Positions 54,268 through 64,000 of a DNA stretch of 64,000 bases are shown one piece after another. This stretch comes from Gerris lacustris (lineage: Eukaryota; Arthropoda; Insecta; Hemiptera; Gerridae). Position 1 is the stretch's first letter. Each line of letters opens with the position of its first letter. The stretch spans positions 60,136,173-60,200,172 of the forward strand of contig OX578277.1 in the NCBI GenBank assembly GCA_951217055.1. Reading direction: 5' to 3'. Position numbers and translations under genes: made by a program. The notes beneath the pieces are model-generated. The model did no database searches and had not been told where the DNA came from. It was given only the letters and a program-made list of their open reading frames with translations.

Positions 54268-55224
54268 CTAGAATTTAAATAAATATTATCTGTATACTTC
54301 AAGGTATGGAAACAAGTTAATAATTTTTTTTTTTTCTTTTTTTACGAGACCCGTGAGAAAGGCTACATTTAATAAAGAAGCCCTTAAACAACCAAACTGA
54401 ATTACCTTCTTAAATACATACAATAATTATTTTGAGTACTAGCCCTCACACTGTGCTCTGGGGGGGAATCATGCTAAGAATCAGTGGGTAGGTTTCCTAT
54501 AAGCATGTAGGCCAAGCGATTGAATTGAAACACCTTAATAGTATTGTTTCCAAAACCTTCATAGAAAAGAATCAGCACTATACTACACATCATTAAGGCC
54601 TTATTAAGAACAAAATACCCTACAAATCACAGTTAGGAAACTATTTAACACAAGTAAAAAATCCTCCATTTCATTACTACTCACAATAAATAACCAAAAC
54701 AAATATTCTCAATCTACATCTTGAGTTTTCATATAGTAAGAGTAAAAAAATCAACAGAAAAGTAAATGCAATCAAGTTAATTCAGAATTAATTATGTTTA
54801 AAGAAAAATCCATGAAAAAGAAAACAGTATACATACTCGTACACAGTGAATTCAATAAGTTCTGGGACTGAATATTTGTACACAAGTGTTGCTATCTCTC
54901 GGATAACTATAGACCTATGTAGATTGAAGCTTCCTATACTGCCCATAGTTAATTTGTAGCAATAGGTGGCTGTCTTGCCCCGTGTACTTGTGATCTGCGT
55001 CACTGCAAGGCATTTCATTTTGCGAAATGCAAAGGCATTTCAAGACAGGTCATGAGTCCTTAGAAAACGATCCTCATGACAGTAGACCGGTGATTAGCTG
55101 ATGTGATAAAACTGTGAACAGAGAGCGAGCACTGCTTTACACTATCTGACAAACAAGCATCAAAAATATCGCAGGTGAACTCACTACTGCAGTAGGCACT
55201 GTTCAGAGTATCATGTATAATAAT

Positions 55225-56957
55225 CAGAGACGGGACGTTTATGACTTTTATTTTTCCATTTCATGACCTTTATTCTATGACTTTTATGACTTTTATTATC
55301 CTGTTTTATGACCTTTATTTTAGAAAATCGGTTGTTTTATGACGTTTTAGCAAAAAGTATGACGTTTATTTTCATTGTGAAAATTTAGCCTTTTTTAGCG
55401 AAAATTTAGCGTTATTTTGGAGAGTAACAGTTCAAAAGAAAGATTTCAATATTTCATAAATACAGAATTATATTTACAATATATAATAAATAATAATAAT
55501 TAGCAGAATGCTTCAACGTTGTAAAAAGTAATCATATGTTGTTCTATATTATCCAGCGTTAAATTGGCTCTTTTGTCCGTCAGTAGAATTTTAAACTTGG
55601 AAAAAAAACCATTCGACGTCGGCAGATGAGCTGGGAGCAAATTTCATGCATGACACTTCATTTGCTTTTCGCCCTTCAGACAATTTCCGAACTTCTTTGC
55701 CCTTTAGTCGGGCAGCTATGGCCTGGGCGTGTTCCCATCCATGATTCAAATTTTGATGTTTTTTTTTAACAAAATGGCATGAAAAAATAAACACTTTCCA
55801 CACGTGTTATATATTTTTGTAATCTAATCCTCAATACCTTTCATTATATACCTCACTCAAAATTTAAAAAAAAAATTCACCCGTGACAGGAATTAGCCGC
55901 CATCTTGGATTCCCAGTAATTCATATCGAATTTCTATTTTTATTTTTCTATGGCCCAGCAGAAAGCACATTTTGCATATTTTTCCATATTTTTAGAAACA
56001 GCGGAAATATAGTTTTAAGGGGGGGGGGGGATACACGCAAAATGTTGATGTTTTTTTGACAACAATGGCGTTGAAAATTAAACGCTTTCCACAAGTGTTA
56101 TATAGTTTTGTATCTACTCTTCAATACCTTTCATTTGATACCCCACTCAAAATTAAAAAAAAAAAAAATCGCGTGACGTGAGTTATCCGCCATTTTGAAT
56201 TTGAACAGCTGATTATTTTGAGTTCGCAATATTTTTCCTGTGTGTGCTCTAAACGATCTTTAATATTGGAATGTTTCATGTTTCCATCTCTTTTGATTCA
56301 AAAGTTATTGGAACTGTACCGACTGACAGATAGACAGACACATGAACGAACTATAAGGGTTTCCTTTTTTGGTTTTACAAACGAAACCCAAGTAAAAAAA
56401 AAAAACAACAAGTAACACGAGTAAGAAATCAAATAAGCAATTAAATATTCTAATCCCTTACCAATATATGCAAAATCTTAAGTTCTGGAACAGCTAATCA
56501 GGAAACTGTCCAACCCAATGGGTTTACTATTGGCTGATTGGAGAATCTATCTTGACCTTCCTGGATTCTAATTGCAAGATTTGTTCCAAGAAGGAGCCGA
56601 TCAGGAGCCCTATTTTGGAATTAGGGATGACCCTCGGTGCCTCTCTAGTTGCAGGTATGCATAAGCGCATTAGTTAAGTCCGAAAGTGATCAGGGAATTA
56701 AGAGCCCAGGCCTTTCACTAAGCTGGTGTAAGGGTTTTTTGTTTGAACTGTACTTTTACCTGGAACCGGACCACGAATGTTCAATATAAAAATTTGCTTT
56801 AACAAAAAAAAATAACTTTTTGCTAAACATTTGACAAAAAAGGCCATTCTATGACGTTTATCCCAAGAAAACCCCATTTTATGACGTTTATTCGAAAAAT
56901 GGCTATTTTATGACAAAATCATATGACTATGACGTTTATGACTTTTTCCCGTCTCTG
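55225..56957 (-). mobile_element. hAT-type element (hAT-5) inserted in the mariner remnant
   Basis: CAGAGACGGGACGTTTATGAC and the complement of GTTTATGACTTTTTCCCGTCTCTG are the inverted ends. ATAATAAT is duplicated exactly at 55217-55224 and 56958-56965. TTTATGAC is repeated several times inside both ends, as expected for subterminal transposase-binding motifs. A degenerate transposase C-terminus lies at 55500-55745. Confidence 0.85.
55500..55745 (-). pseudogene. hAT transposase C-terminal fragment
   Basis: CMKFAPSSSADVEWFF, followed after an A/T homopolymer frame break (55601-55608) by KFKILLTDKRANLTLDNIE and a stop at 55502-55500, is the hAT dimerisation region. The usual ER after SADVE is changed to EW. 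The remainder of the transposase is not recognisable. Confidence 0.7.
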
Positions 56958-57692
56958 ATAATAATATATCTGTGTGGAAGGGGTGTTCAAAGTTTGTTCC
57001 TCATTCATTTAACACCTAAGCAAATAAAGCAGGCAGTGCAGGCGTACAAGAATTATGATGGGGCCAATATGGAAGCAAATTTATTTTCTTCCTCTTATAT
57101 GCCTGATTTGGCTCCAACAGACTCTCTGTTCTTCTCTAAACTAAAGGGTGAGCATTTTTAGAATGTGCCATTAATTCAAGCAAATGTGAAGTAGATTTTG
57201 AACATTTGAAGCATTCCAGTTGAGGATTTATTAGGCATAAGAAAGCTTCATGGTACATAGTTCTATAGTTGTCCGAAAGATAGCGCCACTTATTTCACGT
57301 ACAAAAATTCAGTCCTGGAACTTATTAAATAGTACAGAACAACCTCATGACTTGGTAATCAGAACGTCCGCTAATCCAAACGCCACCAAGGTATAAAGTA
57401 GCTTGCAAAAAATGCACGTTATCGATATCACAGAAAAAAATTAGGGACTTTTTTTCATTAATTTCTGAACTATAATAAATATTAAAACAGATAATAGACT
57501 TATATTAGCAAGTAATTGCCGTTTTATTCTAATAATAATATTTATCCTTTTTAATACACATTTTAGCCATTAATAGGATTTAACAGGATAATATTTGAAT
57601 AATATGATCATCATATTGATGTCCAGATTAACGAGGTTCTACTGTAGTTTTAAAAATTATTTTGTTTTTGATGTAAAATCCAATAATCGAAA

Positions 57693-57738
57693 CATGGGCG
57701 TAGCCAGGGTTGCCTTTAGGGGGGGGGCTAATTTTTTT

Positions 57739-57811
<73 letters not shown>

Positions 57812-59380
57812 GTGTGGTGTTTGTAAAACCAAAAAAGTATTTTCCTTAAAAATGCCAAGAGTCTGACAGTACCATTATTAATATTTTCAAAAGGATTTAT
57901 TTTAATAATAAAAAAAAAAGAAACTCAATAGAACTATTAATTATAGGGGAAAAAATGGTTTATTTGAAATAGATTTTTTTAAGGGAAACTTGCTGTTTAA
58001 ATCCACTCTTAATGTAAAATAGTTCATATTAAGATTGGACAGAGAGTATTTGAAGCGACGTTAGCGCTTCCTATGAGATATTGTCTGAGCTACTACATCT
58101 CTAATTTTAAATTTTAAATAAATAGTAATTAATTGTTTTTTAAGAATCAAATATGCAGAACCATACTGAGTTTTATTGCAAAACCATAATCAAATAAAAA
58201 TAGTAGGGTATCTAACAGTCCAGTCAATAAATGCAAAAAATAGTCTTCCTTGCGAAAGGTCGGGTATCTGCAATTTTTAAAATCTTATTCTACAATTGAA
58301 CCCGTTTCCAAATTTATTAATATTATTTATTCGATAATTAAAAACTATTCTAAATTCTAATGACTGCTACTAACTATTTTAATTAAATTTAATTAATATA
58401 TAAAGTAAAACTGTAGATTAATATAAAAACCCTTAAAACAAGAAAATTAGTTAATTAAAATCTTGATCTAAAAATTTTATATTGTAACCTTTCAGTCAAA
58501 ATAAACAATGGATAAAATAGTCGGGAAGAAATTCGTCCCACTAAAAAGTTCTGACCATGCGCAGTCGTAATTTTATGTAGATTTTTTTTCCAAGTTCTAT
58601 AGACTATAATAGACGACACATTTTTACCCAGGAGGTATATGTACTTAGAGCTCCACTTTTGGACTTTTGGACTTCCAGCTTTTGACTTGATTGCACAAAA
58701 AAAAATAATAATAAGTAATATTTACTTATTTATTAAGTAATACTTACTTATTTGCATACTTAAATTTTAGGACTTTGGCTTGGGGGGGGGGGGGGGACGT
58801 CTTTTTAAACGCCAAAAAAAATATGTTGGGCAAAACTAGGTATATAATTACTTATTATATATATATATTTTTTTTTGACTATCACAACGCTATTACTTTA
58901 AAATGTGCTGCGGAATTGCATACTTAAATTTCAGGTCTTTAGCTTTGGGGGGAGTCCCCGGGCCCCCTGTGCCCCCCCCCCCTCCTCTGGGTGCGCCACT
59001 GGCTGAGAGAAGGAAAAACATAATTAATGTCCAGCTTCTTTTCTTATCATAGGCATCTTTTTTATCAAAGCAATGCTAACCAAACCAGTGCAGCCACGCC
59101 ACAGTCAGTTACTACGTGTCAGTAGTAACTTGACAACTAAAACGAGATTTACATTGTTTTACCTAAAGACTCCCTCTAGCCATAAAATAAATTTGTATGA
59201 TAATAATAATAATAATAATTATATATATTATTATTATTATTATACAGAATTATTTTTACTTTTTATTTTCTTATTTTTTATTTTTACCTGTATATGTATA
59301 ATAATCGTATTTTTTTTAGGGAGTTGAGCCGGCTAGGGGGGGGCCATGGCCCCCCCTGCCCCCCCCTGGCTACGCCCATG
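57693..59380. mobile_element. CATGGGCGTAGCCAGG element with perfect 8-bp duplication
   Basis: CATGGGCGTAGCCAGGG and its complement CCCCTGGCTACGCCCATG are the ends. AATCGAAA is duplicated exactly at 57685-57692 and 59381-59388. The CATG terminus with an 8-bp duplication fits P- or hAT-superfamily non-autonomous elements. The interior has a (TA)n/(GT)n tract (57739-57810), G runs and a duplicated GCATACTTAAATTT block (58747 and 58917). It also has a lone hAT-like end CAGTGGCGCACCCAGAGG (complement, ending at 59001), implying a further nested fragment. No transposase. Confidence 0.85.
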
Positions 59381-59388
59381 AATCGAAA

Positions 59389-59717
59389 TTGTTATTAAAA
59401 ATTTCAAATCTTATTTTTTTATAAAATTGTTAATGACTGGTTCTACTCAATATATTTTTAATGAAACCAACCCTACAATATGCACAACATGATTGCTCAC
59501 ACCACTGCATAAAAATTAATTGATTTTGTGCCTATAAAGTTGGACGGGTGGCGACAGACAGATATGCATACATACAGACAGCAAAAAAGTTAAGGTCAGT
59601 TTTGGTATGTATGAAATGAAAAAATATCCATCAATTTTTCCATTCTGATCAATGGACAGACAAAACTTTAAATTTTATAAATATATATTGATTTGAAAAA
59701 AAAAGTTATATGGTTAC
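59389..59717. other. intron DNA, no gene
   Basis: Intron sequence of the BORCS6-like gene between the CATG element and the middle exon. A CAGACAGATA/CATACAGACAG motif lies at about 59550-59582. Confidence 0.5.
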
Positions 59718-59900
59718 CTGAAGGAGAACGAAGCTTTGCTTCAAGATCACCAGCAACCCATGATATCAATTCCCCGTGGTCAATAAGCATTCCATCTAGT
59801 CTAGCAAGGCCAGCTGACTCACCCCAATCCTCATCTTCTTCACAAATTTCACTGTATGAACCAGTCATTTCACTCACATTTTCAAGTCTTCGACATATGG
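59718..59900 (-). CDS. BORCS6: BORCS6/lyspersin-like, middle exon
   Basis: Flanked by acceptor TTTTTCAG (59908-59901) and donor GTAACC (from 59717). Length 183: two bases complete a split Ala codon, 60 full codons follow, and one base is carried into the next exon. Both junction phases agree with the neighbouring exons. It encodes an acidic segment (YSEICEEDEDWGES) and then ARLDGMLIDHGELISWVAGD, which leads into the conserved helical core. An in-frame ATG further upstream (59940) could be mistaken for a start, but the splice acceptor and the matching exon at 63941 argue for an internal exon. Confidence 0.8.
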
Positions 59901-59954
59901 CTGAAAAACCAAATTGTCCTCCGATATTATAAATACTCATAAGTACATAATAAT

Positions 59955-60171
59955 GGCACTTTTATAGAAAAGGGCCCCCACTTTTTTTAAACTAATATAC
60001 TTTCGGACAACCGAAAACACACTTTTTTTTATATAAAAGTGTGATATTCCTTAGTCCCAAAGCATATTGGACTGAATATCCCTTTGTCTTAATAGGTAGT
60101 TAGACTAAGGGATATAAACTCTCCTGTATATTTCCTACACAAAAAGGGGGTCCCTTTTCTATAAGAGTACC
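59955..60171. mobile_element. 217-bp MITE with ATAATAAT duplication
   Basis: GGCACTTTTATAGAAAAGGG on the left and the complement of GGTACTCTTATAGAAAAGGG on the right are the ends. ATAATAAT is present at 59947-59954 and 60172-60179, though that sequence is simple enough to warrant caution. The centre shares AAAAGTGTGATATTCCTTAG and ATCCCTTTGTCTTAATAG with 6470-6540. Confidence 0.75.
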
Positions 60172-60585
60172 ATAATAATAATAATAAGTATAATAAGTAA
60201 AATTTACTGTGTTGATAAATTTACTGCATTTAGCTTTAAACCCACTGGGCCAATATTATTTAAATTTATCATTACAGTTTCCTGGGGCTTGATTTTATGA
60301 GATAAATAATTGCCTAATTATTTTGAATGAAGCAGTTTTATACATTTGCGCCTTTAAATCCCCTATATGAGTCCTGGAGGGTAACTACAAAAGAAATACA
60401 GTCAATCTGCAACTTTCACATAATTGACGTTTGTAACTTCACCTATTCACTAGAATTTATCCGTAACCAAATTGTAACATTACCTTTTATCCAAGAAATC
60501 TTTTTTGCAATGATGTCTGAAAACTGCTTGACCAAGTCTTTTATTTATTTATTTATTTTCTTATTTTTACGATTTTGGTAGTATT
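60172..60585. other. intron DNA, no gene
   Basis: Nothing recognised between the MITE and the SINE-like foldback. Confidence 0.45.
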
Positions 60586-60790
60586 CATACTACGGAAAGA
60601 TTAAATTTTAATTTAAATCAAATTATAATTATTATTAACTACGGGAAACAGACAGAGAAAAATACACTCCAGCGCTGGGATTTGAACCACAGGCCTCTAT
60701 ATTTCCAGTATAGTATATAGACAGTATATAGAGGCCTGTGGTTCAAATCCCAGCGCTGGAGTGTATAGTAATTATAATTTGATTTAAATT
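60586..60790. repeat. tRNA-derived element rearranged into a foldback
   Basis: The T-arm half of the tRNA-like core (GTTCAAATCCC and GCGCTGGAG) occurs twice, inverted, at 60687-60724 and 60731-60765 around a short TATAGACAG centre. The outer AATTATAATTATTA sequences are inverted too. The flank ACTACGGGAAACAGACAGAG matches the elements at 30-182 and 30998-31085. The A-box half is missing. Confidence 0.75.
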
Positions 60791-61089
60791 ATTATTTATT
60801 TTCTTCTTCTTCTCTCTGTTTATGTTTATCTTGTCTGGCTTAACGGTATTAACCCTCGCTCCTGGTGAAAGGGGTATCTCAAATTTTAAGCACCAGTCGA
60901 GTCAGAAGAGTGGTATGTCTTGTGATTTATTAACAGTCACCGCCATATTGTCTATGTCTTTTCCAAATGCTCTAACCACTACTACTACTACAGTCTTGCC
61001 TAAAGTTTAGACTGGTACATTTGTATAAGCTTTAAGGTTGGTAGTTTGTGGTAACTTAGGTCTGCTTATTTTAGTCCATACATCTTTAT
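60791..61089. other. intron DNA, no gene
   Basis: A short ORF and an ACTACTACTACTAC run. Nothing recognised. Confidence 0.4.
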
Positions 61090-62288
61090 TTATGACCAAA
61101 ATACATGTCCCGGGTCATAAAGCATTGTTATTGGTTTGCAATAATTTTTACATTGAGTAATACCTTTCTTCACGGCAGAACTTATGTGGAGTACATAGAC
61201 AACTGTCAAATGATTACAGTCATCTTTTTCTGAATTCAAATCCCTTCCTAACATACGTACCACCTTGTCTTCAACAATAAACCTTACTCTTTTTTGTACA
61301 AGACACACTTTTTCAAAATGTCCCTTTCCTAAGCACTCTCTGCATACATGTTCCCTGGCACTATATATCCCCCTGCTCTTATGTAATTTGAATCCACATG
61401 AAAGACAGTCTCTACCTCTAACCAAAGTGTATTTTTTTTCTTTTTCTCTTGATGTGTTTCCTCTTGTGTTGATTGCTTCTTTCAATGTGCTGTTCTCTAG
61501 TTTGTTTGTTTTTCCTTTTATTTTTATTATGTTAACTTATTCACTCGCTCTTTGCTTGTTAAGCAATTTCAGCCTTGGTTGTTGTATTTCAGCTTGCTCC
61601 AATAATAATGCTGCATCTAATACTTCCTGATAAGTGGTTGTATTATTAGGAAACCATCTGATGAGTTCTGGCTGCCAATTGTCTTCATTTATCCCTATCA
61701 CTAACTTATCTCTTAATTTTTCCTCCATTGTCTTCCCAAACTCACATTTCCCCTGCCAAAAATCTTAATCCATGAACAAAATCCCTCATAGCTTCTCCTT
61801 CTTGCCATCTTTAAAGCAAACGCCCTTCTCTCAACCAAAACAAAAATTTCTTTTTTTAAAATGGGAGTCCAACAATTGTTTTATTTCAGTGCACTGAATT
61901 GTTTTAAACATTTTGGGTAAAAATGGTCGGAAATAAATTTAAAATGTCTGGGCCTTCCTTGGTAAGCAACAACTTCCCTAAATATTCCTCATTCTCAATA
62001 ATATCAATCCCTCTGAGATCCAATTCCAGTTCGAATCTATTGTTGTAGTGAACCCATTCTTCCTTTTCAGGGTCAAACCCTTTAAATTTTAATCTAAAAT
62101 AAGGTGTTTTGTAAATTAACCTTTGTCTCTTCTGTCATGAGATTACCATGACCCTGGTCCTTGTTAATATTCTTCTGTTTTGCTTTCCTCCCGCGCTTCA
62201 TTTTTTTTTCTTTTTGATCCTTGTTGCCACTTCGTCGGATACTTAAAGACTGAATTATATTTATTTTTTTACAAAATGGTGTCATTTA
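61090..62288 (-). pseudogene. LTR-retroelement gag remnant with zinc knuckle and start of protease
   Basis: Three frame-broken minus-strand pieces follow the order of a gypsy-type gag. A basic, charged start lies near 62285-62110, with FDPEKEEWVHYNNRFE just after it (about 62080-62030). The capsid-like IGINEDNWQPELIRWFPNNT lies at about 61700-61640. The zinc knuckle CRECLGKGHFEKVC (CX2CX4HX4C) lies at about 61350-61310. A final LYDPG at about 61110 resembles the active-site turn of a retroelement aspartic protease. Reverse transcriptase, integrase and LTRs were not found. It lies in the first visible intron of the BORCS6-like gene, same strand, and cannot be expressed intact. Confidence 0.7.
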
Positions 62289-62322
62289 TCTCAATGACAC
62301 TTAATCTGATAGACTTTGATAC

Positions 62323-63171
62323 ATAGTAAAATCTCGCATATATTTTTTCCTTCCAAAAAAGTGTGTATTATACACGAGTGAAAAAAAAATTCCTTTTATA
62401 CAACTAAATTTTACCTCAATAATTAAAAAAAAAAAAAACAGCTATTTAAAGAGTATATATATTACACATATTAAAAAATATGAATGTAGAGATATACTTT
62501 TTTTTAACAAAAACTGATTTTATTTAACTTATCATATTGTTTTGGTTACCTATTTATTTTTATTATTTTAGACAGAAAGACTCGTTATCATCAAAGTTAT
62601 GTTATTTTATTTCAGTAATTGATTAAAGTAATTGATAAAATTAGATGGAAAATAATTTTTATCTTATATCAAACACTGGCACCACCACGGCTTGATTACA
62701 AACGACTAAATTCAAAGGGCCCGCCTTCAATGAATTGTTAATATGTCTTTATATTTTTTGTTCCTTGTATTAATAAAAATTCGGAAGAATACCTATACAT
62801 AATTTTATTTATGGATAATTAGGTATCACAAAAATAGTATCTAGTTTTCTGTTAGTAAGTTCCAAAGTTATTTAAACTTAAAACTATAATAAATTATTGT
62901 AGTCCCGCGTTCGCAGATAGTAGTCGTGTAGTTGAAGTCAAAAAGCTTTTCTTTAATAAAAATATGTAGCTATAAATATTTGAAATTAGATGTTCAATGC
63001 GCACAATTATTTAATTTATTTTAACTAGGTGAGAATTATTAGATTTTTTTTTCTAAAATTTGACGGAAAAGTTGGGTGTATATTTTTCGCAAATATTTAA
63101 TTTTCCTCAAATTTTAGGTCAAAATTTAGCCTACGTATTATACACGGGTTATTATATGCGAGATTTTACGG
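62323..63171. mobile_element. pogo/Tc1-like TIR element with GTAAAATCTCGCATATA ends
   Basis: GTAAAATCTCGCATATA at the left and its complement at the right are followed inward by GTGTATTATACACG on both sides. TA flanks both ends. Ends of this form occur in pogo-related elements. No transposase is encoded in about 850 bp of very AT-rich interior. Confidence 0.75.
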
Positions 63172-63940
63172 TACTATCCTACAATTATTATGTAATCAAC
63201 CATCACATTTATTCTAGGAATAAAAGAAACTAAACTTCTTCAGAAAACATTTTAGTTTCGTTTTGGATCTTACCATTCCGCACTAAACATCTATCCTGTT
63301 AATTATTTTTTGTTGTGTTGTCTGTGTTAAGTCTGTTTAACCATGCCTTCTTAACCTTAACATAGTAAGGAACCAGACTCGAAGTCTAATCAAGAAAGTA
63401 AGAAAATAAAGATCTTAGATAAACTAGGAGGTATATCGTTATATCAGTGGTGTAGTAATACGTAATTTAACTTATTTGTTTTAGTATTATTCACTCAAAA
63501 TATTAAAATATGTTTTAAAACTAATGGTGTCATTGCATGTAGAGTAACTATGCAAGTTATAAGTAGTGACATTTGGCAGAATATGGGAGGTCAGGATTTT
63601 TAATTAGGCAACAGAAATGTCAAATAGGCAAACAGAAATGTCACAGGTAGAGGGGCGTGGCATTTAGGATAACATCCTAATGGCTACATTCTTTCTCTGG
63701 TGTAGGTTGGCCAATCTTAGTGTCAAAAGTCACAACTCATAACACAAACTATAGTTAACATTACCTCATGTACGCAACCCCCCTTTTCCCAACCTTTTAA
63801 TGACAACACAACATTTGCAGCGGTATTTTTGAGACATTATCGTGAAAGTTAAGTATTGACTATAACATAATAATTTTCCCCCCGCTTTTCACTTAAAACC
63901 GAAATAAATTATATCAGTTATGAATAGAACATATATTTAC
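63172..63940 (-). other. intron DNA, no gene
   Basis: Runs from the pogo-like element to the donor GTAAAT at 63940. No further exon was supported. Confidence 0.45.
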
Positions 63941-64000
63941 CAGGTTCTTTGCTAGCTTCCCCTTCCAAATGGTTGTCTTCCCAAAGTTCATCTGGTTGAA
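63941..64000 (-). CDS. BORCS6: BORCS6/lyspersin-like, 5' part of visible gene (exon runs off the window)
   Basis: Ends at donor CCTG|GTAAAT. Of the three frames, only the one giving DELWEDNHLEGEASKEP is open, acidic and leaves one base (G). That base joins the CC at the next exon start to make Ala. The agreement of phase on both sides is the main evidence. The true start codon and first exons are beyond 64000. Confidence 0.65.

Larger units (their letters stand above)
54850..57330 (+). mobile_element. mariner element, internally deleted and split by hAT-5
   Basis: Left TTCAATAAGTTCTGGGACTG...TTTGTAC and the complement of the right TTTAATAAGTTCCAGGACTG...TTTGTAC match over about 70 bp, including GCTATC, CGGA and AACTATAGA. 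Plus-strand remnants of transposase lie at 55019-55215 (HFKTGHESLENDP, like the mariner helix-turn-helix region) and at about 57080-57160 (YMPDLAPTDSLFFSKLKG, like the mariner YSPDLAP segment). The middle, with the catalytic residues, is missing. The element lies within the last intron of the BORCS6-like gene. Confidence 0.8.

Noticed and set aside
59668..59940. Start codon at 59940 as the beginning of the BORCS6-like protein
   Set aside because: The sequence between 59940 and 59901 looks like intron with a pyrimidine-rich TTTTTCAG acceptor, and the exon at 63941-64000 joins in the correct phase.

Overview
The window is eukaryotic nuclear DNA from an animal, most likely an arthropod. Support comes from spliced exons with GT/AG borders, arthropod-style TATA plus TCAGT initiators, AT-rich DNA with many (TA)n tracts, and cut-and-paste transposons with TA or 8-bp target duplications. 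The style resembles a repeat-rich crustacean (for example a copepod) or hemipteran genome, but the species cannot be fixed from the sequence. There is no operon structure, CRISPR array or prokaryotic gene. Most of the 64 kb is transposon-derived.

Only two kinds of host gene are well supported. (1) A pair of nearly identical single-exon genes for a secreted Gly/Asn/Tyr/His-rich protein of 285 residues lies head-to-head, at 26920-27777 (minus) and 42424-43281 (plus). Their core promoters are matched and about 14.6 kb of transposon-filled DNA lies between them. (2) The 3' part of a BORCS6/lyspersin-like gene (subunit of the lysosome-positioning BORC complex) lies on the minus strand. It has exons at 63941-64000 (running off the window), 59718-59900 and 53939-54267, with splice phases that agree at both junctions. 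Its introns are loaded with mobile elements.

Layout: 0-4.6 kb, a tRNA-derived element and a decayed hAT transposon containing a pair of inverted minisatellites. 5.4-9.2 kb, a cluster of hairpins and a hairpin repeat family, one copy of which is split by a hAT element with a perfect 8-bp duplication. 12.4-19.1 kb, a CAGGGTGG MITE, a 3.95-kb transposon with about 500-bp terminal inverted repeats and a broken DDE-type transposase, and a palindromic CAGGGTGACC element, the last two separated only by (TA)n. 20-25 kb, long hairpins including an interlocked inverted-repeat pair. 26-31 kb, secreted-protein gene A and a 2.3-kb TIR element. 33.6-38.3 kb, nested elements carrying 172-bp and 62-bp tandem arrays. 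40-46 kb, a small hAT element, secreted-protein gene B, and a pogo-like element in a (TA)n tract. 47.5-53.5 kb, further MITEs, a LINE reverse-transcriptase pseudogene split by a deleted copia element, and a 643-bp foldback. 53.9-64 kb, the BORCS6-like gene, whose introns hold a mariner remnant (itself split by a hAT element), a CATG-ended element, a MITE, a gag remnant and a pogo-like element.

The clearest whole-window message is serial nesting. In several places the interrupted element, or a sister copy in the same window, supplies the empty site and proves the insertion. Many transposase frame breaks sit in A/T homopolymers, so some may be consensus errors rather than real decay. I found no convincing new defence or enzymatic system. 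The most interesting items are the sequence-homogenised inverted gene pair, the interlocked inverted repeats at 24.35-24.58 kb and the tandem arrays carried inside TIR elements.
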